Origin: JBNKWA01 sp050299555
Lineage (GTDB): Bacteria > Pseudomonadota > Alphaproteobacteria > Rhodobacterales > Rhodobacteraceae
Direction: 5' to 3'
Assembly: GCA_050299555.1 (NCBI GenBank)
Contig: JBNKWA010000012.1
Span: 62,001-126,000 of the forward strand
DNA length: 64,000 nucleotides
Part shown: in pieces, positions 1 through 8,036 of the stretch
Numbering within the stretch: the first letter of the stretch is position 1
Layout of the letters: each line of letters begins with the position of its first letter
Made by a program: the position numbers and the translations under genes
The notes under the pieces: model-generated
What the model saw: the letters and a program-made list of their open reading frames with translations, nothing else
The model's database searches: none
Told to the model about the DNA's origin: nothing

Positions 1-2
1 AG

Positions 3-914
3 ACCGGACTGAGCTACCTCAACGCCCGCACCTACGACCCGGCGCTGGGACGGTTCATCCAGCCCGACTGGTGGGAGGTGACCACGCCCGGCGTCGGCAC
101 CAACCGCTACGCCTATGCGGGGAACGACCCGGTGAACTTTGTCGATCCGGGCGGGAACGGCTTCTGGAGCGATGTCGGCAATGCTTTCAGCAGTGGCATC
201 AACGCGGTAGCGAACGCAATCGGCAGCTTCGGGAATGCAATCACCGCAGGGCTTGACCATATCGGAACCGCAGCGATGGGCGAGAGTCGGTGGGAGGCAA
301 ACAAGGCCTACAACTATCTCGGTGGCTCGGCCAACAGCGGAATGACCTGGCAACAGTTTGATGCGCAATTCGGTTGGGCCTTCGAATATGCGTACGGAGG
401 TTGGGATGAAGTAATCTCAAACGGTCGAGGCCGCCCAGGAGGCCGTGGAGGCCCTAGAGGCCGCGGCCTAAGAGAAGCAAATGGGCTTTACTACGATGAC
501 CAAATCAACATCACGAAAGACTACCTTGCGGGCAAACCCCTACCTCCCCACGTTGGTCTGCCCCGCTTTGCCTCACAGAGACAAGCCTTGCGTCAGCTCA
601 AACGCGATGCTGGCATTCCCACTTCTCAGCAGCCCTATCTGACAAGATACGAGCCTCTTACGACTGCTCCCAGTCGTGGATCGCGCGTGATAGTTGACGG
701 CAACGGTATGCCGATTAGAACCAGGGTCGACTACTACAAGACGACGGACGGCCGATCTTTGATCGTGCAGGAGCACCCTGGGCACTTCTACGGGCCTAAC
801 CAGCCTGGGAACATCGGGGCCCACTACAACGTGCGCCTGGATGGGGGGTCAGGGCGCCGCGGAGTTGCGCCTGGTGCTGCCGGGCACTACGATTGGGGAT
901 TTTGCCACCGATGA
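3..914 (+). CDS. Rhs-family polymorphic toxin, C-terminal end (5' truncated by window)
   Basis: The frame is open from the window edge, so only the last 303 residues are present. Residues 4-45 carry the Rhs core signature (YLNARTYDPALGRFIQPDWW, then NRYAYAGNDPVNFVDPGG). In Rhs proteins this closes the beta-barrel cocoon and marks the boundary where a variable toxin tip begins. The tip (about 250 residues) ends in HPGHFYGPNQPGNIGAHYNV and GAAGHYDW. This resembles the GHxxGxxxxGxxxPHFNVR...HY ending I recall from HNH/endonuclease-type tips of Rhs, WapA and LXG toxins, so a nuclease is the best guess. The stop codon overlaps the next start (ATGA, 911-914), as expected for a toxin-immunity pair. 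The core call is firm; the tip activity is an inference. Confidence 0.85.
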   Translation, partial: TGLSYLNARTYDPALGRFIQPDWWEVTTPGVGTNRYAYAGNDPVNFVDPGGNGFWSDVGNAFSSGINAVANAIGSFGNAITAGLDHIGTAAMGESRWEANKAYNYLGGSANSGMTWQQFDAQFGWAFEYAYGGWDEVISNGRGRPGGRGGPRGRGLREANGLYYDDQINITKDYLAGKPLPPHVGLPRFASQRQALRQLKRDAGIPTSQQPYLTRYEPLTTAPSRGSRVIVDGNGMPIRTRVDYYKTTDGRSLIVQEHPGHFYGPNQPGNIGAHYNVRLDGGSGRRGVAPGAAGHYDWGFCHR

Positions 915-1282
915 TCTGTACGACAAATATCGAGAGGTTGCCGGAACTTGAGACAATCTGGCAGGTGGCCGACATGGAGCGTGAGGATGCAATTCTTCTT
1001 GATTTGTTGCTCTCTTACGATTCCAGCAGAGCATCCCTGCGGATTTCCATGCCTATAGCGAAGGGTCTTAAGAAGCCAAGGTTCATCGGAAAAAGCCGTG
1101 TTATTTTACACATTGATTTCTATGATTTGAACAGTCTTGATGTTTCACTAACTGAAAGTGGTGAGCGGTGTAGTTGCGACATAAGAAGAAGAAATTCCCT
1201 TACGTTCCTTGACGCCTCCGGCTTGTTTTATGCTCGCCTTTCGTCTCCGGCGGTTGTGGTTGGCGAAATCGAGCCAATATGA
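911..1282 (+). CDS. putative immunity protein for the Rhs toxin tip
   Basis: The product is 123 aa. I chose the ATG at 911 because it forms an ATGA overlap with the toxin stop, implying translational coupling. There is no signal peptide or membrane segment, so it is probably a cytoplasmic immunity protein. The middle (VILHIDFYDLNSLDVSL) has alternating hydrophobic strands reminiscent of small all-beta immunity families such as Imm50, but that resemblance is weak. Base composition is clearly AT-richer than the surrounding genes, typical of recently acquired toxin-tip/immunity cassettes. The immunity role rests on position, not on a recognised fold. Confidence 0.6.
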   Translation: MICTTNIERLPELETIWQVADMEREDAILLDLLLSYDSSRASLRISMPIAKGLKKPRFIGKSRVILHIDFYDLNSLDVSLTESGERCSCDIRRRNSLTFLDASGLFYARLSSPAVVVGEIEPI

Positions 1283-1458
1283 ACTCTCCCCAGTGCCGGG
1301 CATTGCTTGATCGTGCGGAGGTGGATTTCTTCTGCCATTGCAGCGATGATGCTTCGGCCCGTAGCGGCCGGCCCGACCGAAATCGCGAGCCTGCACTCAC
1401 TGCCGACATGGGTGCAACCGATCCGGGCGCGAGGGTCATTCTTGGGACGGTTGACTGA
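1279..1458 (+). CDS. 59-aa ORF in the Rhs immunity chain, unknown function
   Basis: A short frame is linked at both ends by overlapping start/stop codons. Its ATG at 1279 overlaps the previous stop (ATGA, 1279-1282) and its TGA at 1456-1458 overlaps the next ATG (TGATG, 1456-1460). The product begins MNSPQCRALLDRAEVDFFCH and ends DPGARVILGTVD. I recognise no family. It may be a small accessory or immunity gene, or the remnant of an older displaced toxin tip left in the cassette array. The double overlap argues for real translation; composition alone would not. Confidence 0.4.
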   Translation: MNSPQCRALLDRAEVDFFCHCSDDASARSGRPDRNREPALTADMGATDPGARVILGTVD

Positions 1459-2122
1459 TGCTGATCGACCCGCCGAGAAAAGAGGTTGCTCACCTGCTGA
1501 CCGAGGTGGGCTTCGTGAAGGCATCGCCAAAGGCATGCGCGAAGGCCTTCGCCGATTGGATGCGCCCGATCGTGGCTCGGTACGGGGACTCCATCCACGT
1601 CCTTGCTCCAGCGGGTCGCTGCGGGAAATCGTTGATGACCTGCTTCCGGGCACAAGGCCATATCCGCACAATCAGGTCTTCTTTGAGACTGAATCGCCCT
1701 GGGCGCTGTTCATCGAGGATGGTGCCTGCGGCACGGATGCGCACTGCCTGCGCGTGCTTTCTGAGAAGATGCAGACAGAAGCCATCCGCGCTGTCTTGTC
1801 GCCAGGCGGCGACGTAACCCCGTGGCCGGCTGTCATGTTCGAGCATTATCGATGTGGCGCTGTAACGCGGTCCATAGCTGCGGCAAACGACGGCGGTCGA
1901 TGGGTTTGGTATGCCTCCGGAACGCCCCTGACGGTCGAGAACGTCACCAACTACGACAAGAGGGTTATTCGTACAAGGTTCACGCCCAATGGGCTACTTG
2001 AGGTGCTGTCATTCTTTGGAATTGTGCCCAATGCACCGGGATTCTACAGGAGTCATTACTGTCGGTGCGCGCGGGCGCCCTCTATGTCGCCGGGTGCTGC
2101 AACAGGTGTTGAGTTGGCTTGA
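1458..2122 (+). pseudogene. Rhs-associated immunity-like protein, frameshifted
   Basis: Two frames together make one protein. The first part (1458 to about 1615) reads MLIDPPRKEVAHLLTEVGFV and so on to HVLAPAG. The remainder continues one frame away from about 1615 as SLREIVDDLLPG, then WALFIEDGACGTDAHCLRVL, AANDGGRWVWYASGTPL and a C-terminal FTPNGLLEVLSFFGI. Features such as the WxxxFxxGxxGTDA stretch and ANDGGRW recur, as I recall, in a family of about 200 aa encoded next to Rhs genes. The register change is equivalent to loss of one base near 1600-1620. Either the gene is broken, a programmed -1 shift occurs, or there is a sequencing error. The reading after about residue 200 may also be shifted. 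Confidence 0.55.
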
Positions 2123-2555
2123 ACGGATTGACAATGATCTGCCCTTGCCAAGGCTGTCCCCGTGCCGCCCGTAGGCGCGTCCCCGCGCGCGTTGACACTT
2201 TTATCAAGATAGATCAGTCACTTGACCCCCCGTCCCCATGGGGACGCTGTTCCCGGGGCAGCGGTTCGGACTGGATCGCGCCCGGGCGCTCCCCGCCCAC
2301 CCACCCTCGCGCCCGGGCACGATCCCAATCCATTGCCAGACCGTCCCCGCCGCGTCCCCACGAGATTCCCTTGAATCCCAACACCTTGATCCCCCGTCCC
2401 CATGGGGACACCTGAATCAGCGCCCCGGGCGCGATCCAGAGCCGTCCCCAAACCGTCCCCACGGGATTTCGTGCGGTTTCAATGCCTTGACCCCCCGTCC
2501 CCATGGGGACGCTTGCGCCCGGGCCCCGGTCGCGCCCCCGCAAGGCCGCCTTGTT
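2123..2555. repeat. intergenic cluster of palindromic repeats
   Basis: No gene is seen between the Rhs cassette and the DUF2799 gene. The 14-bp perfect palindrome GTCCCCATGGGGAC occurs at 2232-2245, 2396-2409 and 2497-2510. Each copy is preceded by a conserved CTTGAYCCCCC segment. The second and third copies also carry an upstream CGTCCCCACGRGATTYC segment, giving units of roughly 60 bp. The first copy is preceded by GCGTTGACACTTTTATC, which is matched by the inverted copy near 18.2 kb. Short open frames across it (ending ...QSLDPPSPWGR) are products of the repeat and not taken as genes. Confidence 0.75.
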
Positions 2556-3101
2556 TCACCGCGGCCAGCGCGCGTAGCGGCGGCGCTCGGCCTCGAGCTG
2601 CAGGATGTAGAGGTCGATCAGGTTGATCCGGTGCCGCAGGTTGGCAATCCTGCCACCCGCGCCCTTGACCCCCTCCAGCGCGGCGATCTCACGCTCCAGG
2701 TCCCGCTGCTCGCGGCGATAGTCGGCGATATCGTCGCCGGCGTCGTAGAACCGTCTGCCGTGCTGATAGGCCGGCTGCATCGCCGCGCGCGCCGCCTGGG
2801 GACAGACCGGGGCAAGGGTCAGGCCGCGGCTGCCGATCCGATAGGCGTTGTCGGGGGTGCAGTACTGCTTCAGCCCCTGCTCGCGCCCCATCGCCCAGGC
2901 CGCCGCGTCGGGCACGACGCCAAATTCGGCGCAGGCCTTGCGGTGCTCGGCGATCCAGCTCGCGGGCCGGCCGTCGGCGCCGTCGGAGAAGCCGATCGCC
3001 GCCCAGTTGCCGTCCCGGCACTGATCCTCGGAAAGCGTGGCGCAGGACGCCAGCAGGGTCAGGGCGAGACCGGCAAGAAGCAGGCGCAGGGCAGCAGGCA
3101 T
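2556..3101 (-). CDS. DUF2799-type lipoprotein
   Basis: The 181-aa product starts MPAALRLLLAGLALTLLASC, a signal peptide with lipobox LLASC, so it is predicted to be lipidated on Cys20. The mature part contains GNWAAIGFSDGADGR, HRKACAEFGV, GLKQYC and GYQHGR-like repeats (AYQHGRRFYDAG), which fit the DUF2799 family of small envelope lipoproteins. The C-terminus is a charged helix rich in Glu and Arg. The upstream ATG at 3191 was rejected because it would bury the signal peptide. Function is unknown. It is divergent from the ECF sigma gene with about 110 bp between them, so a shared regulatory region is possible. Confidence 0.8.
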   Translation of the reverse strand: MPAALRLLLAGLALTLLASCATLSEDQCRDGNWAAIGFSDGADGRPASWIAEHRKACAEFGVVPDAAAWAMGREQGLKQYCTPDNAYRIGSRGLTLAPVCPQAARAAMQPAYQHGRRFYDAGDDIADYRREQRDLEREIAALEGVKGAGGRIANLRHRINLIDLYILQLEAERRRYARWPR

Positions 3102-3214
3102 GGCGTGGTCCTCCACTATCGATCTTGGCGCGATCCGGTCCGACGGCAAGCCCGGAAAAGAAATTCCCTCGCGCCGCCAAGGATTGCACACTGGCGCGCG
3201 TCAGAAGGTTCAGG

Positions 3215-3763
3215 ATGAGGATGACGGCGAGCGACGAGTCCCTGGCGCTGGCGGCGGCAGCCGGCGATGGCGAGGCCTTCTCGGCCCTCGTCACCCGGCA
3301 TTATGACCGTATCTTCGCCCTCGGCTTCCGCCTGACCGGCAGCCGCGCCGAGGCCGAGGACCTGGCACAGGACATCTGCGTGGCGCTCCCCGGAAAGCTC
3401 GACGGCTTTGCCGGCCGGGCACAATTCACCACCTGGCTCTATCGTGTGGTGGTGAACGCGGCGCGCGACCGGTTCCGCCGCGCCTCGGCCCGGGCGAAGG
3501 CCGGCGCCGGCTGGGGTGACTGGGAACTGGCCCGCCGCGATGCGGATGCCGAGGCGGCCGAGCGGCGCGACTGGCTGGCCGAGGCCATGGCGGCGCTGAC
3601 GCCCGACCTGCGCGAGACCGTGGCGCTGGTGATGGACGGAGAGTTGACCCATGCCGAGGCGGGTGCCGCGCTGGGCGTGACCGAGGGCACGATCAGTTGG
3701 CGCATGAGCGAGGTGAAGAAGCGCCTGAGGGCGCTGGCGATGGAGGAAGGGTCCGAGCCATGA
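3215..3763 (+). CDS. ECF-family RNA polymerase sigma factor
   Basis: The product is 182 aa with sigma-70 region 2 (residues about 20-85: FSALVTRHYDRIFALGFRL, AEDLAQDICVAL, FTTWLYRVVVNAARD) and region 4 (about 125-175: LTPDLRETVALV, then the helix-turn-helix LTHAEAGAALGVTEGTISWR). An AGAAGG at 3203-3208 supports the ATG at 3215; the ATG at 3221 is an alternative. The stop overlaps the start of the downstream VWA gene (ATGA). No conventional anti-sigma gene is visible. The N-terminal region of the coupled VWA protein is the obvious candidate for that role. Confidence 0.9.
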   Translation: MRMTASDESLALAAAAGDGEAFSALVTRHYDRIFALGFRLTGSRAEAEDLAQDICVALPGKLDGFAGRAQFTTWLYRVVVNAARDRFRRASARAKAGAGWGDWELARRDADAEAAERRDWLAEAMAALTPDLRETVALVMDGELTHAEAGAALGVTEGTISWRMSEVKKRLRALAMEEGSEP

Positions 3764-5883
3764 CCGACGAGCTCGACAAGCTGGCCAGGGCGCTGCGGCA
3801 GGCGACCCCCGAGGCCGCACCCGATGCCCGGGCGCGCGCCATCGCTGCCGCCGAAGCGGCGTTTGCGGAAAAAAATGCCGCCGCCGCCCAAGGAACGGCC
3901 GACCGGCCGCGTCACAGTCCCGACCGTGCGCAAGGGGCGCGCGGCTGGATGCAAGGGATCGTGACGATGTTCCAGAAGTTCAATTCCCGCCCGGTACTCC
4001 TGGCCACCACCGCCGTGGCGACGCTTGGCGTCGGCGTGGTGCTGACGCAGCAGATCGCGCGCCAGGGCCTGCCCGAACACAGCCCGTCCACCGAGACGAC
4101 CGCCGGCGCCGAGCGGCAGGAGGCGAATGCGCCGGCGGCAAGTGACGCTCTGGCGCGCCGGACCGCGACCTCGACCGACGAGGCCGATTCGTCCGTTCGG
4201 GGACAACTCCAGACGGGCGCTTCCGGCCGGGCAGGGGCCAGCGAGGAGGAGGCCCGCCCCGTGATCCGCTCCGACGATGCCTTGGCCGCAGCGCCCGAAC
4301 CGGAAGTCGTGTTCGAGGCGCCAGTAGAGAGCGAGGTCCACGCCGCACCGACCGCCGCCGCGCCTCTGGCCGATGGCGACCCGGCCATTGCCGGGCTGCG
4401 CCTGCGCGAGGCGTCCAAGGCGGTGATCGTGCCGCCCCCCTCGGACGCGATCACCTTCGAGCCGCCCCAGGCTGGCGACCGGTTCGAGTCGGCCGGCGAC
4501 AGCCCCTTGAAGCAGGTGGCAGCGGAACCGGTCTCGACCTTCTCGATCGACGTCGACACCGCGAGCTACGCCTATGTCCGCAATGCGCTGATGCAGGGGG
4601 TGCTGCCACCGCCCGCTTCGGTCCGGATCGAGGAGATGGTCAACTACTTCGACTACGCCTATCCCGCGCCCGACAACATCGAGACGCCGTTCTCCACCAG
4701 CGTTGCGGTTACCCAGACGCCGTGGAACGCCGGAACCAGGCTGATGCAGATCGGTATCCGCGGCTATGACGTGCCGGCGGCCGAGCGGCCGCCGCTGAAC
4801 CTGGTCTTCCTGATCGACACCTCGGGATCGATGCAGGATGCGAACAAGCTGCCGCTGCTGGTGCGCTCGTTCCACCTGCTGCTGGATACGCTGACCGAAA
4901 AGGACAGCGTCGCCATCGTCACCTATGCCGGCAGCGCCGGCACCGCGCTGGAACCCACGCCGGCCAGCAAGCGGGCGAAGATCGAGGCGGTGCTGGACGG
5001 GCTGATCGCCGGCGGCTCCACCGCCGGGCATGCGGGCCTGCAGGGCGCCTACGCGCTGGCCGACCAGATGAAGGCCGAAGGCGAGGTTACCCGGGTGATC
5101 CTGGCCACCGACGGCGACTTCAATGTCGGGCTGGACGATCCGGACGGGCTCGAGGCCTATATCGAGCGGCAGCGCCGCACGGGGACATATCTTTCGGTGC
5201 TCGGCTTCGGCACCGGCAACCTCAACGACGTGGTGATGCAGCGGCTGGCGCAGAACGGCAACGGCATGGCGGCCTACATCGACACCCTGGCCGAGGCGCA
5301 GAAGGTGCTGGTGGAGGATGTGGCCGGCAGCCTGGTGCCGATTGCCAACGACGTGAAGATCCAGGTGGAGTTCAACCCGGCGACGGTCGCCGAGTACCGG
5401 CTGCTGGGCTATGAGACCCGGGCGCTGGCCCGGGAGGACTTCAACAACGACGCGGTGGATGCCGGCGAGATCGGCTCGGGCCACATGGTGACGGCGATCT
5501 ACGAGGTCACGCCGGTGGGGTCCCCCGCGGTCAGCATCGACCCCCTGCGCTACGCCGAGACCGAGGCTGCCCCGGTATCGGCCGAGCCGAGTGACGAATA
5601 CGCCTTCGTCAAGCTGCGCTACAAGCGTCCGGGCGAGAGCGTGTCGCAGCTGGTCACCACACCGGTTTCACCGGACCGGGCCGACTTTGCCGCCTCGGAA
5701 TCGGGCTTCGCCGCCGCTGTGGCCGGTTTCGGCGAGCTTCTGCGCGGGGGCAGCGCAATGGGTGACTGGGGTTACGACGATGCGCGGGCGCTGGCCTCGG
5801 CGTCGCGTGGCGAGGACGCCTATGGCTATCGGGCCGAATTCCTCAGCCTCGTGCGTCTGGCCGAGGCGGCCGACCGGCGCTGA
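3760..5883 (+). CDS. membrane-anchored VWA domain protein (YfbK-like, VWA_N + VWA + DUF3520)
   Basis: The product is 707 aa. An acidic cytoplasmic helical segment (residues 1-70) is followed by one membrane span at about 76-96 (PVLLATTAVATLGVGVVLTQ) and a low-complexity Ala/Glu/Pro-rich linker to about 250. Next come a VWA_N region (STFSIDVDTASYAYVRNAL), a VWA domain from about 345 with the MIDAS sequence LIDTSGSM, and a C-terminal DUF3520 region. The order matches E. coli YfbK-type proteins, but with an added N-terminal part shaped like an anti-sigma factor. It is translationally coupled to the ECF sigma gene, suggesting the pair form a membrane-sensing unit. The ligand is unknown. The domain call is firm; the anti-sigma role is inference. 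Confidence 0.88.
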   Translation: MTDELDKLARALRQATPEAAPDARARAIAAAEAAFAEKNAAAAQGTADRPRHSPDRAQGARGWMQGIVTMFQKFNSRPVLLATTAVATLGVGVVLTQQIARQGLPEHSPSTETTAGAERQEANAPAASDALARRTATSTDEADSSVRGQLQTGASGRAGASEEEARPVIRSDDALAAAPEPEVVFEAPVESEVHAAPTAAAPLADGDPAIAGLRLREASKAVIVPPPSDAITFEPPQAGDRFESAGDSPLKQVAAEPVSTFSIDVDTASYAYVRNALMQGVLPPPASVRIEEMVNYFDYAYPAPDNIETPFSTSVAVTQTPWNAGTRLMQIGIRGYDVPAAERPPLNLVFLIDTSGSMQDANKLPLLVRSFHLLLDTLTEKDSVAIVTYAGSAGTALEPTPASKRAKIEAVLDGLIAGGSTAGHAGLQGAYALADQMKAEGEVTRVILATDGDFNVGLDDPDGLEAYIERQRRTGTYLSVLGFGTGNLNDVVMQRLAQNGNGMAAYIDTLAEAQKVLVEDVAGSLVPIANDVKIQVEFNPATVAEYRLLGYETRALAREDFNNDAVDAGEIGSGHMVTAIYEVTPVGSPAVSIDPLRYAETEAAPVSAEPSDEYAFVKLRYKRPGESVSQLVTTPVSPDRADFAASESGFAAAVAGFGELLRGGSAMGDWGYDDARALASASRGEDAYGYRAEFLSLVRLAEAADRR

Positions 5884-5888
5884 CCGGG

Positions 5889-6428
5889 TCAGTCCGCCGA
5901 GAGCGCCTGCCGCAGGCGGGTGAGCGCCACATCGAACCCGGCATCAAGAATGTCGTCGCGGCCCTTGAGGGGCCGCGTCACCTGTTCCGCCCAATCGGCA
6001 TATTCCACTTTCCGCGCATGTTCCCAGTCCGGCGGCGGACAGTCGGCAAGCGCGGTGAGGTTGCTGGCCTTGTCGGCGAGCTTCAACAGCGCGGCGCGTG
6101 GCGACTTCTTCGGCGCGTTCACCACTTGCAGGCGCTTGCGCTCGGCCTTTGGCAGGGACTTGTCGTCGGTCACCTCCATGACCAGGGCCGCGACCTCGAC
6201 ACCAAACAGGCCGGCGATTTCGGCTTCGGTGCCGTCGGTGTCCTCCACGACATCATGCAGGATCGCGCCCTGCAGCAACACCGGGTCGTCGCCATGCCTG
6301 CTGCCGGCGATGCGGCTTGCGACGTCGATAAGATGATTGATGTAGGGTTCCCGTCGCCCGCCCTTGCGCCGCTGGTCGGCATGCCGCGCGGCCGCATAGA
6401 CAAGCGCCTCGAGGATGTCGCGGTGCAT
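5889..6428 (-). CDS. HD-domain hydrolase, MESH1/SpoT-hydrolase-like
   Basis: The 179-aa protein has the HD metal site of the RelA/SpoT hydrolase family: H at AARHADQRRKGG, HLIDVAS, and HDVVEDTDGTEAEI around residues 58-71. It is a stand-alone hydrolase domain with no synthetase, TGS or ACT domain, which matches small (p)ppGpp or NADPH hydrolases such as MESH1. The C-terminal half also has KLADKASNLTALA, conserved in that family. It is convergent with the VWA gene, with 5 bp between the stops. Substrate is inferred from the family. Confidence 0.8.
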   Translation of the reverse strand: MHRDILEALVYAAARHADQRRKGGRREPYINHLIDVASRIAGSRHGDDPVLLQGAILHDVVEDTDGTEAEIAGLFGVEVAALVMEVTDDKSLPKAERKRLQVVNAPKKSPRAALLKLADKASNLTALADCPPPDWEHARKVEYADWAEQVTRPLKGRDDILDAGFDVALTRLRQALSAD

Positions 6429-6728
6429 CCGCCCTCCGATCCGGCTGCGAGTTCAGGCTAGCGCCGCAGCGCCCTGCGGGCAAGGGACCGGTGGGCTGCC
6501 GCCTGTTTCGCGCCAGACGACAGCCCTGCGGTAGATACGCAACCCCGAAACACGGGGCAGTTCGACGGCTAAGGCTGAAACGTGAAGGAATGTTGGTGGA
6601 ATGGTGGCCGGCGTGGACACAATTTGAGGTTGTACCCGCGGGAATGGGGGCGTGCCCTTCACCCCAAGGCTTCTGTCGCCCCGCAGTTCCGGTATACACT
6701 CGCCAGCCCGCGCCATGGGAGTTCGCGC
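6429..6728. other. non-coding stretch between HD hydrolase and methyltransferase
   Basis: About 300 bp with no convincing gene. It must hold the promoters of the HD hydrolase (minus strand) and the methyltransferase (plus strand). A TATACA hexamer near 6693 lies about 35 bp upstream of the methyltransferase start and could be a -10 element, but no good -35 was seen. No terminator or repeat was recognised. Confidence 0.4.
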
Positions 6729-7502
6729 ATGACCAGCGACCATCTGCAACGAATCCGGAAGGCGTTCGAACGGCAGTCCGTGACCTTTGATGGAGTTGCC
6801 GACAGCCTGGACGTGCGCTTCGAAGAACGGTTTCGCGATGCCCTTGGTGCTGCGGCGAGTGGCGGGATCCTCGATGTGGCCTGCGGTCCGGGTGCGGTCG
6901 CCACGGCACTGGCCAACGGCGCCGACCATGTCGTCGGCCTCGATGCAACCGACGCCATGCTGGACCGTGCTCGCATGCGCGCACGCCGCGCTGGTCTGAC
7001 CAACGCATCCTTCCAGGTCGGCGACGCCGAGGCGCTGCCGTTTGACAGCGGCAGCTTCGACGGGGTCGTGAACCGAGCCTCGCTGCACCACTTCGCCAAC
7101 CCCGGGCGCGCCATCGCCGAGATGCACCGCGTCCTCAAGCCGGGTGGGCGCGTTGTGGTCGTGGATGTGATCTCGTCCGACATCCCGGCCGAATCCACGC
7201 TGCACAACGCCATCGAGATCCTGCGCGACCCGTCACATGTGCGCATGTTGCCGGGAAGCGAACTCGTCGACCTGGTCGGCGCGGCAGGCTTCCAGAACCT
7301 GCAGGTCGCGGGCTGGGACAGCGCCCGAGAGTTCGGTGAATGGATGTCCATTGCGAACGACGCGGCGATCTCCGAGCCACTGCGCGTCGTGATGCGGACA
7401 CTGGCGGAGTCGGGTCACCACGCCGGCATCGACTTGAGGGTCGAGCAAGGCGAAATCCGTTTCGTTCACCGCTGGCGCCTGATCGCTGCCGACAAACCCT
7501 GA
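6729..7502 (+). CDS. class I SAM-dependent methyltransferase (UbiE/Methyltransf_11 type)
   Basis: The product is 257 aa. Motif I is ILDVACGPGAVATAL (residues 47-61), followed by the acidic loop VVGLDATDAML, VGDAEALPF and the post-motif region FDGVVNRASLHHFANP. The sequence EMHRVLKPGGRVVVVDV is the typical motif III/post-III signature of UbiE-like small-molecule methyltransferases. I placed the start at the ATG at 6729 (MTSDHLQRIRKAFERQ) because upstream in-frame sequence has no methyltransferase features. The substrate cannot be told from sequence. It stands alone between convergent and divergent neighbours. Confidence 0.85.
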   Translation: MTSDHLQRIRKAFERQSVTFDGVADSLDVRFEERFRDALGAAASGGILDVACGPGAVATALANGADHVVGLDATDAMLDRARMRARRAGLTNASFQVGDAEALPFDSGSFDGVVNRASLHHFANPGRAIAEMHRVLKPGGRVVVVDVISSDIPAESTLHNAIEILRDPSHVRMLPGSELVDLVGAAGFQNLQVAGWDSAREFGEWMSIANDAAISEPLRVVMRTLAESGHHAGIDLRVEQGEIRFVHRWRLIAADKP

Positions 7503-7524
7503 GGCTGCGGCGCAGGCAGGCACG

Positions 7525-7548
7525 AAAAGGGCCCGCGGATGCGGGCCC
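7525..7548 (-). terminator. intrinsic terminator of the Hsp20 gene
   Basis: Read on the minus strand, GGGCCCGC, a 4-nt loop and GCGGGCCC form a perfect 8-bp GC stem, immediately followed by TTTTCG. It lies 24 bp past the hsp20 stop and may also slow transcription from the convergent methyltransferase gene. Confidence 0.75.
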
Positions 7549-7571
7549 CGTCTGCCTGGCTCGCTGGAGCC

Positions 7572-8036
7572 TTAGTTCTTGCGTGCCGCCTTGCCTTCGA
7601 GTGCCGGCGCCTTGGCGATCTCGATCTTGCGCGGCTTCAGTGCCTCGGGAACCTCGCGCACCAGATCGACGTGCAGCAGACCGTTTTCGGTGGCCGCCGC
7701 CGTTGCGCGCACATGGTCGGCAAGCTGGAAGCGCTTCTCGAACGCACGCGTGGCGATGCCGCGGTGCAGATAGTTCCGCCCCTCGGCCTCGTCTTCGGAC
7801 TTCTTGCCCGACACGACGAGCTGGCCTTCCTTGGCTTCGATATTGAGCTCGCTCTCGGCGAAGCCGGCCACGGCGATGGTGATGCGATAGGCATCCTCGC
7901 CGGTCTTCTCGATGTTGTAGGGCGGATAGCCGTTCTGCGGCGCATCGGCGCTCAACACGTTTTCAAGCATCGAGGCCAGCCGGTCAAAGCCGACTGTGGT
8001 GCGATAGAGCGGGGTGAGATCATAGGTGCGCATCAT
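7572..8036 (-). CDS. small heat shock protein, Hsp20/IbpA family
   Basis: The 154-aa chaperone starts MMRTYDLTPLYRTTVGFDRL, closely following the IbpA-type N-terminus. The alpha-crystallin domain spans about residues 35-125, with PPYNIEKTGEDAYRITIAVA, GFAESELNIEAKEGQLVVSG and the conserved ENGLLHVDLVREVPE. The C-terminal tail has KPRKIEIA, the IxI-type motif used for oligomer assembly. The start at 8036 follows an AGGAGG 5 nt away; the adjacent ATG at 8033 is equally possible. A heat-shock promoter and a thermometer-like leader precede it. It holds unfolding proteins for refolding by the DnaK/ClpB system. Confidence 0.93.
   Translation of the reverse strand: MMRTYDLTPLYRTTVGFDRLASMLENVLSADAPQNGYPPYNIEKTGEDAYRITIAVAGFAESELNIEAKEGQLVVSGKKSEDEAEGRNYLHRGIATRAFEKRFQLADHVRATAAATENGLLHVDLVREVPEALKPRKIEIAKAPALEGKAARKN

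Noticed and set aside
2170..2515. CRISPR array
   Set aside because: Only three palindromes with irregular spacing, variable flanks and no cas genes.
3439..5484. 681-aa open frame antisense to the sigma/VWA genes
   Set aside because: It lies entirely opposite two well-supported genes, is rich in Arg, Gly and His as expected from the reverse frame of GC-rich codons, and has no recognisable domain.
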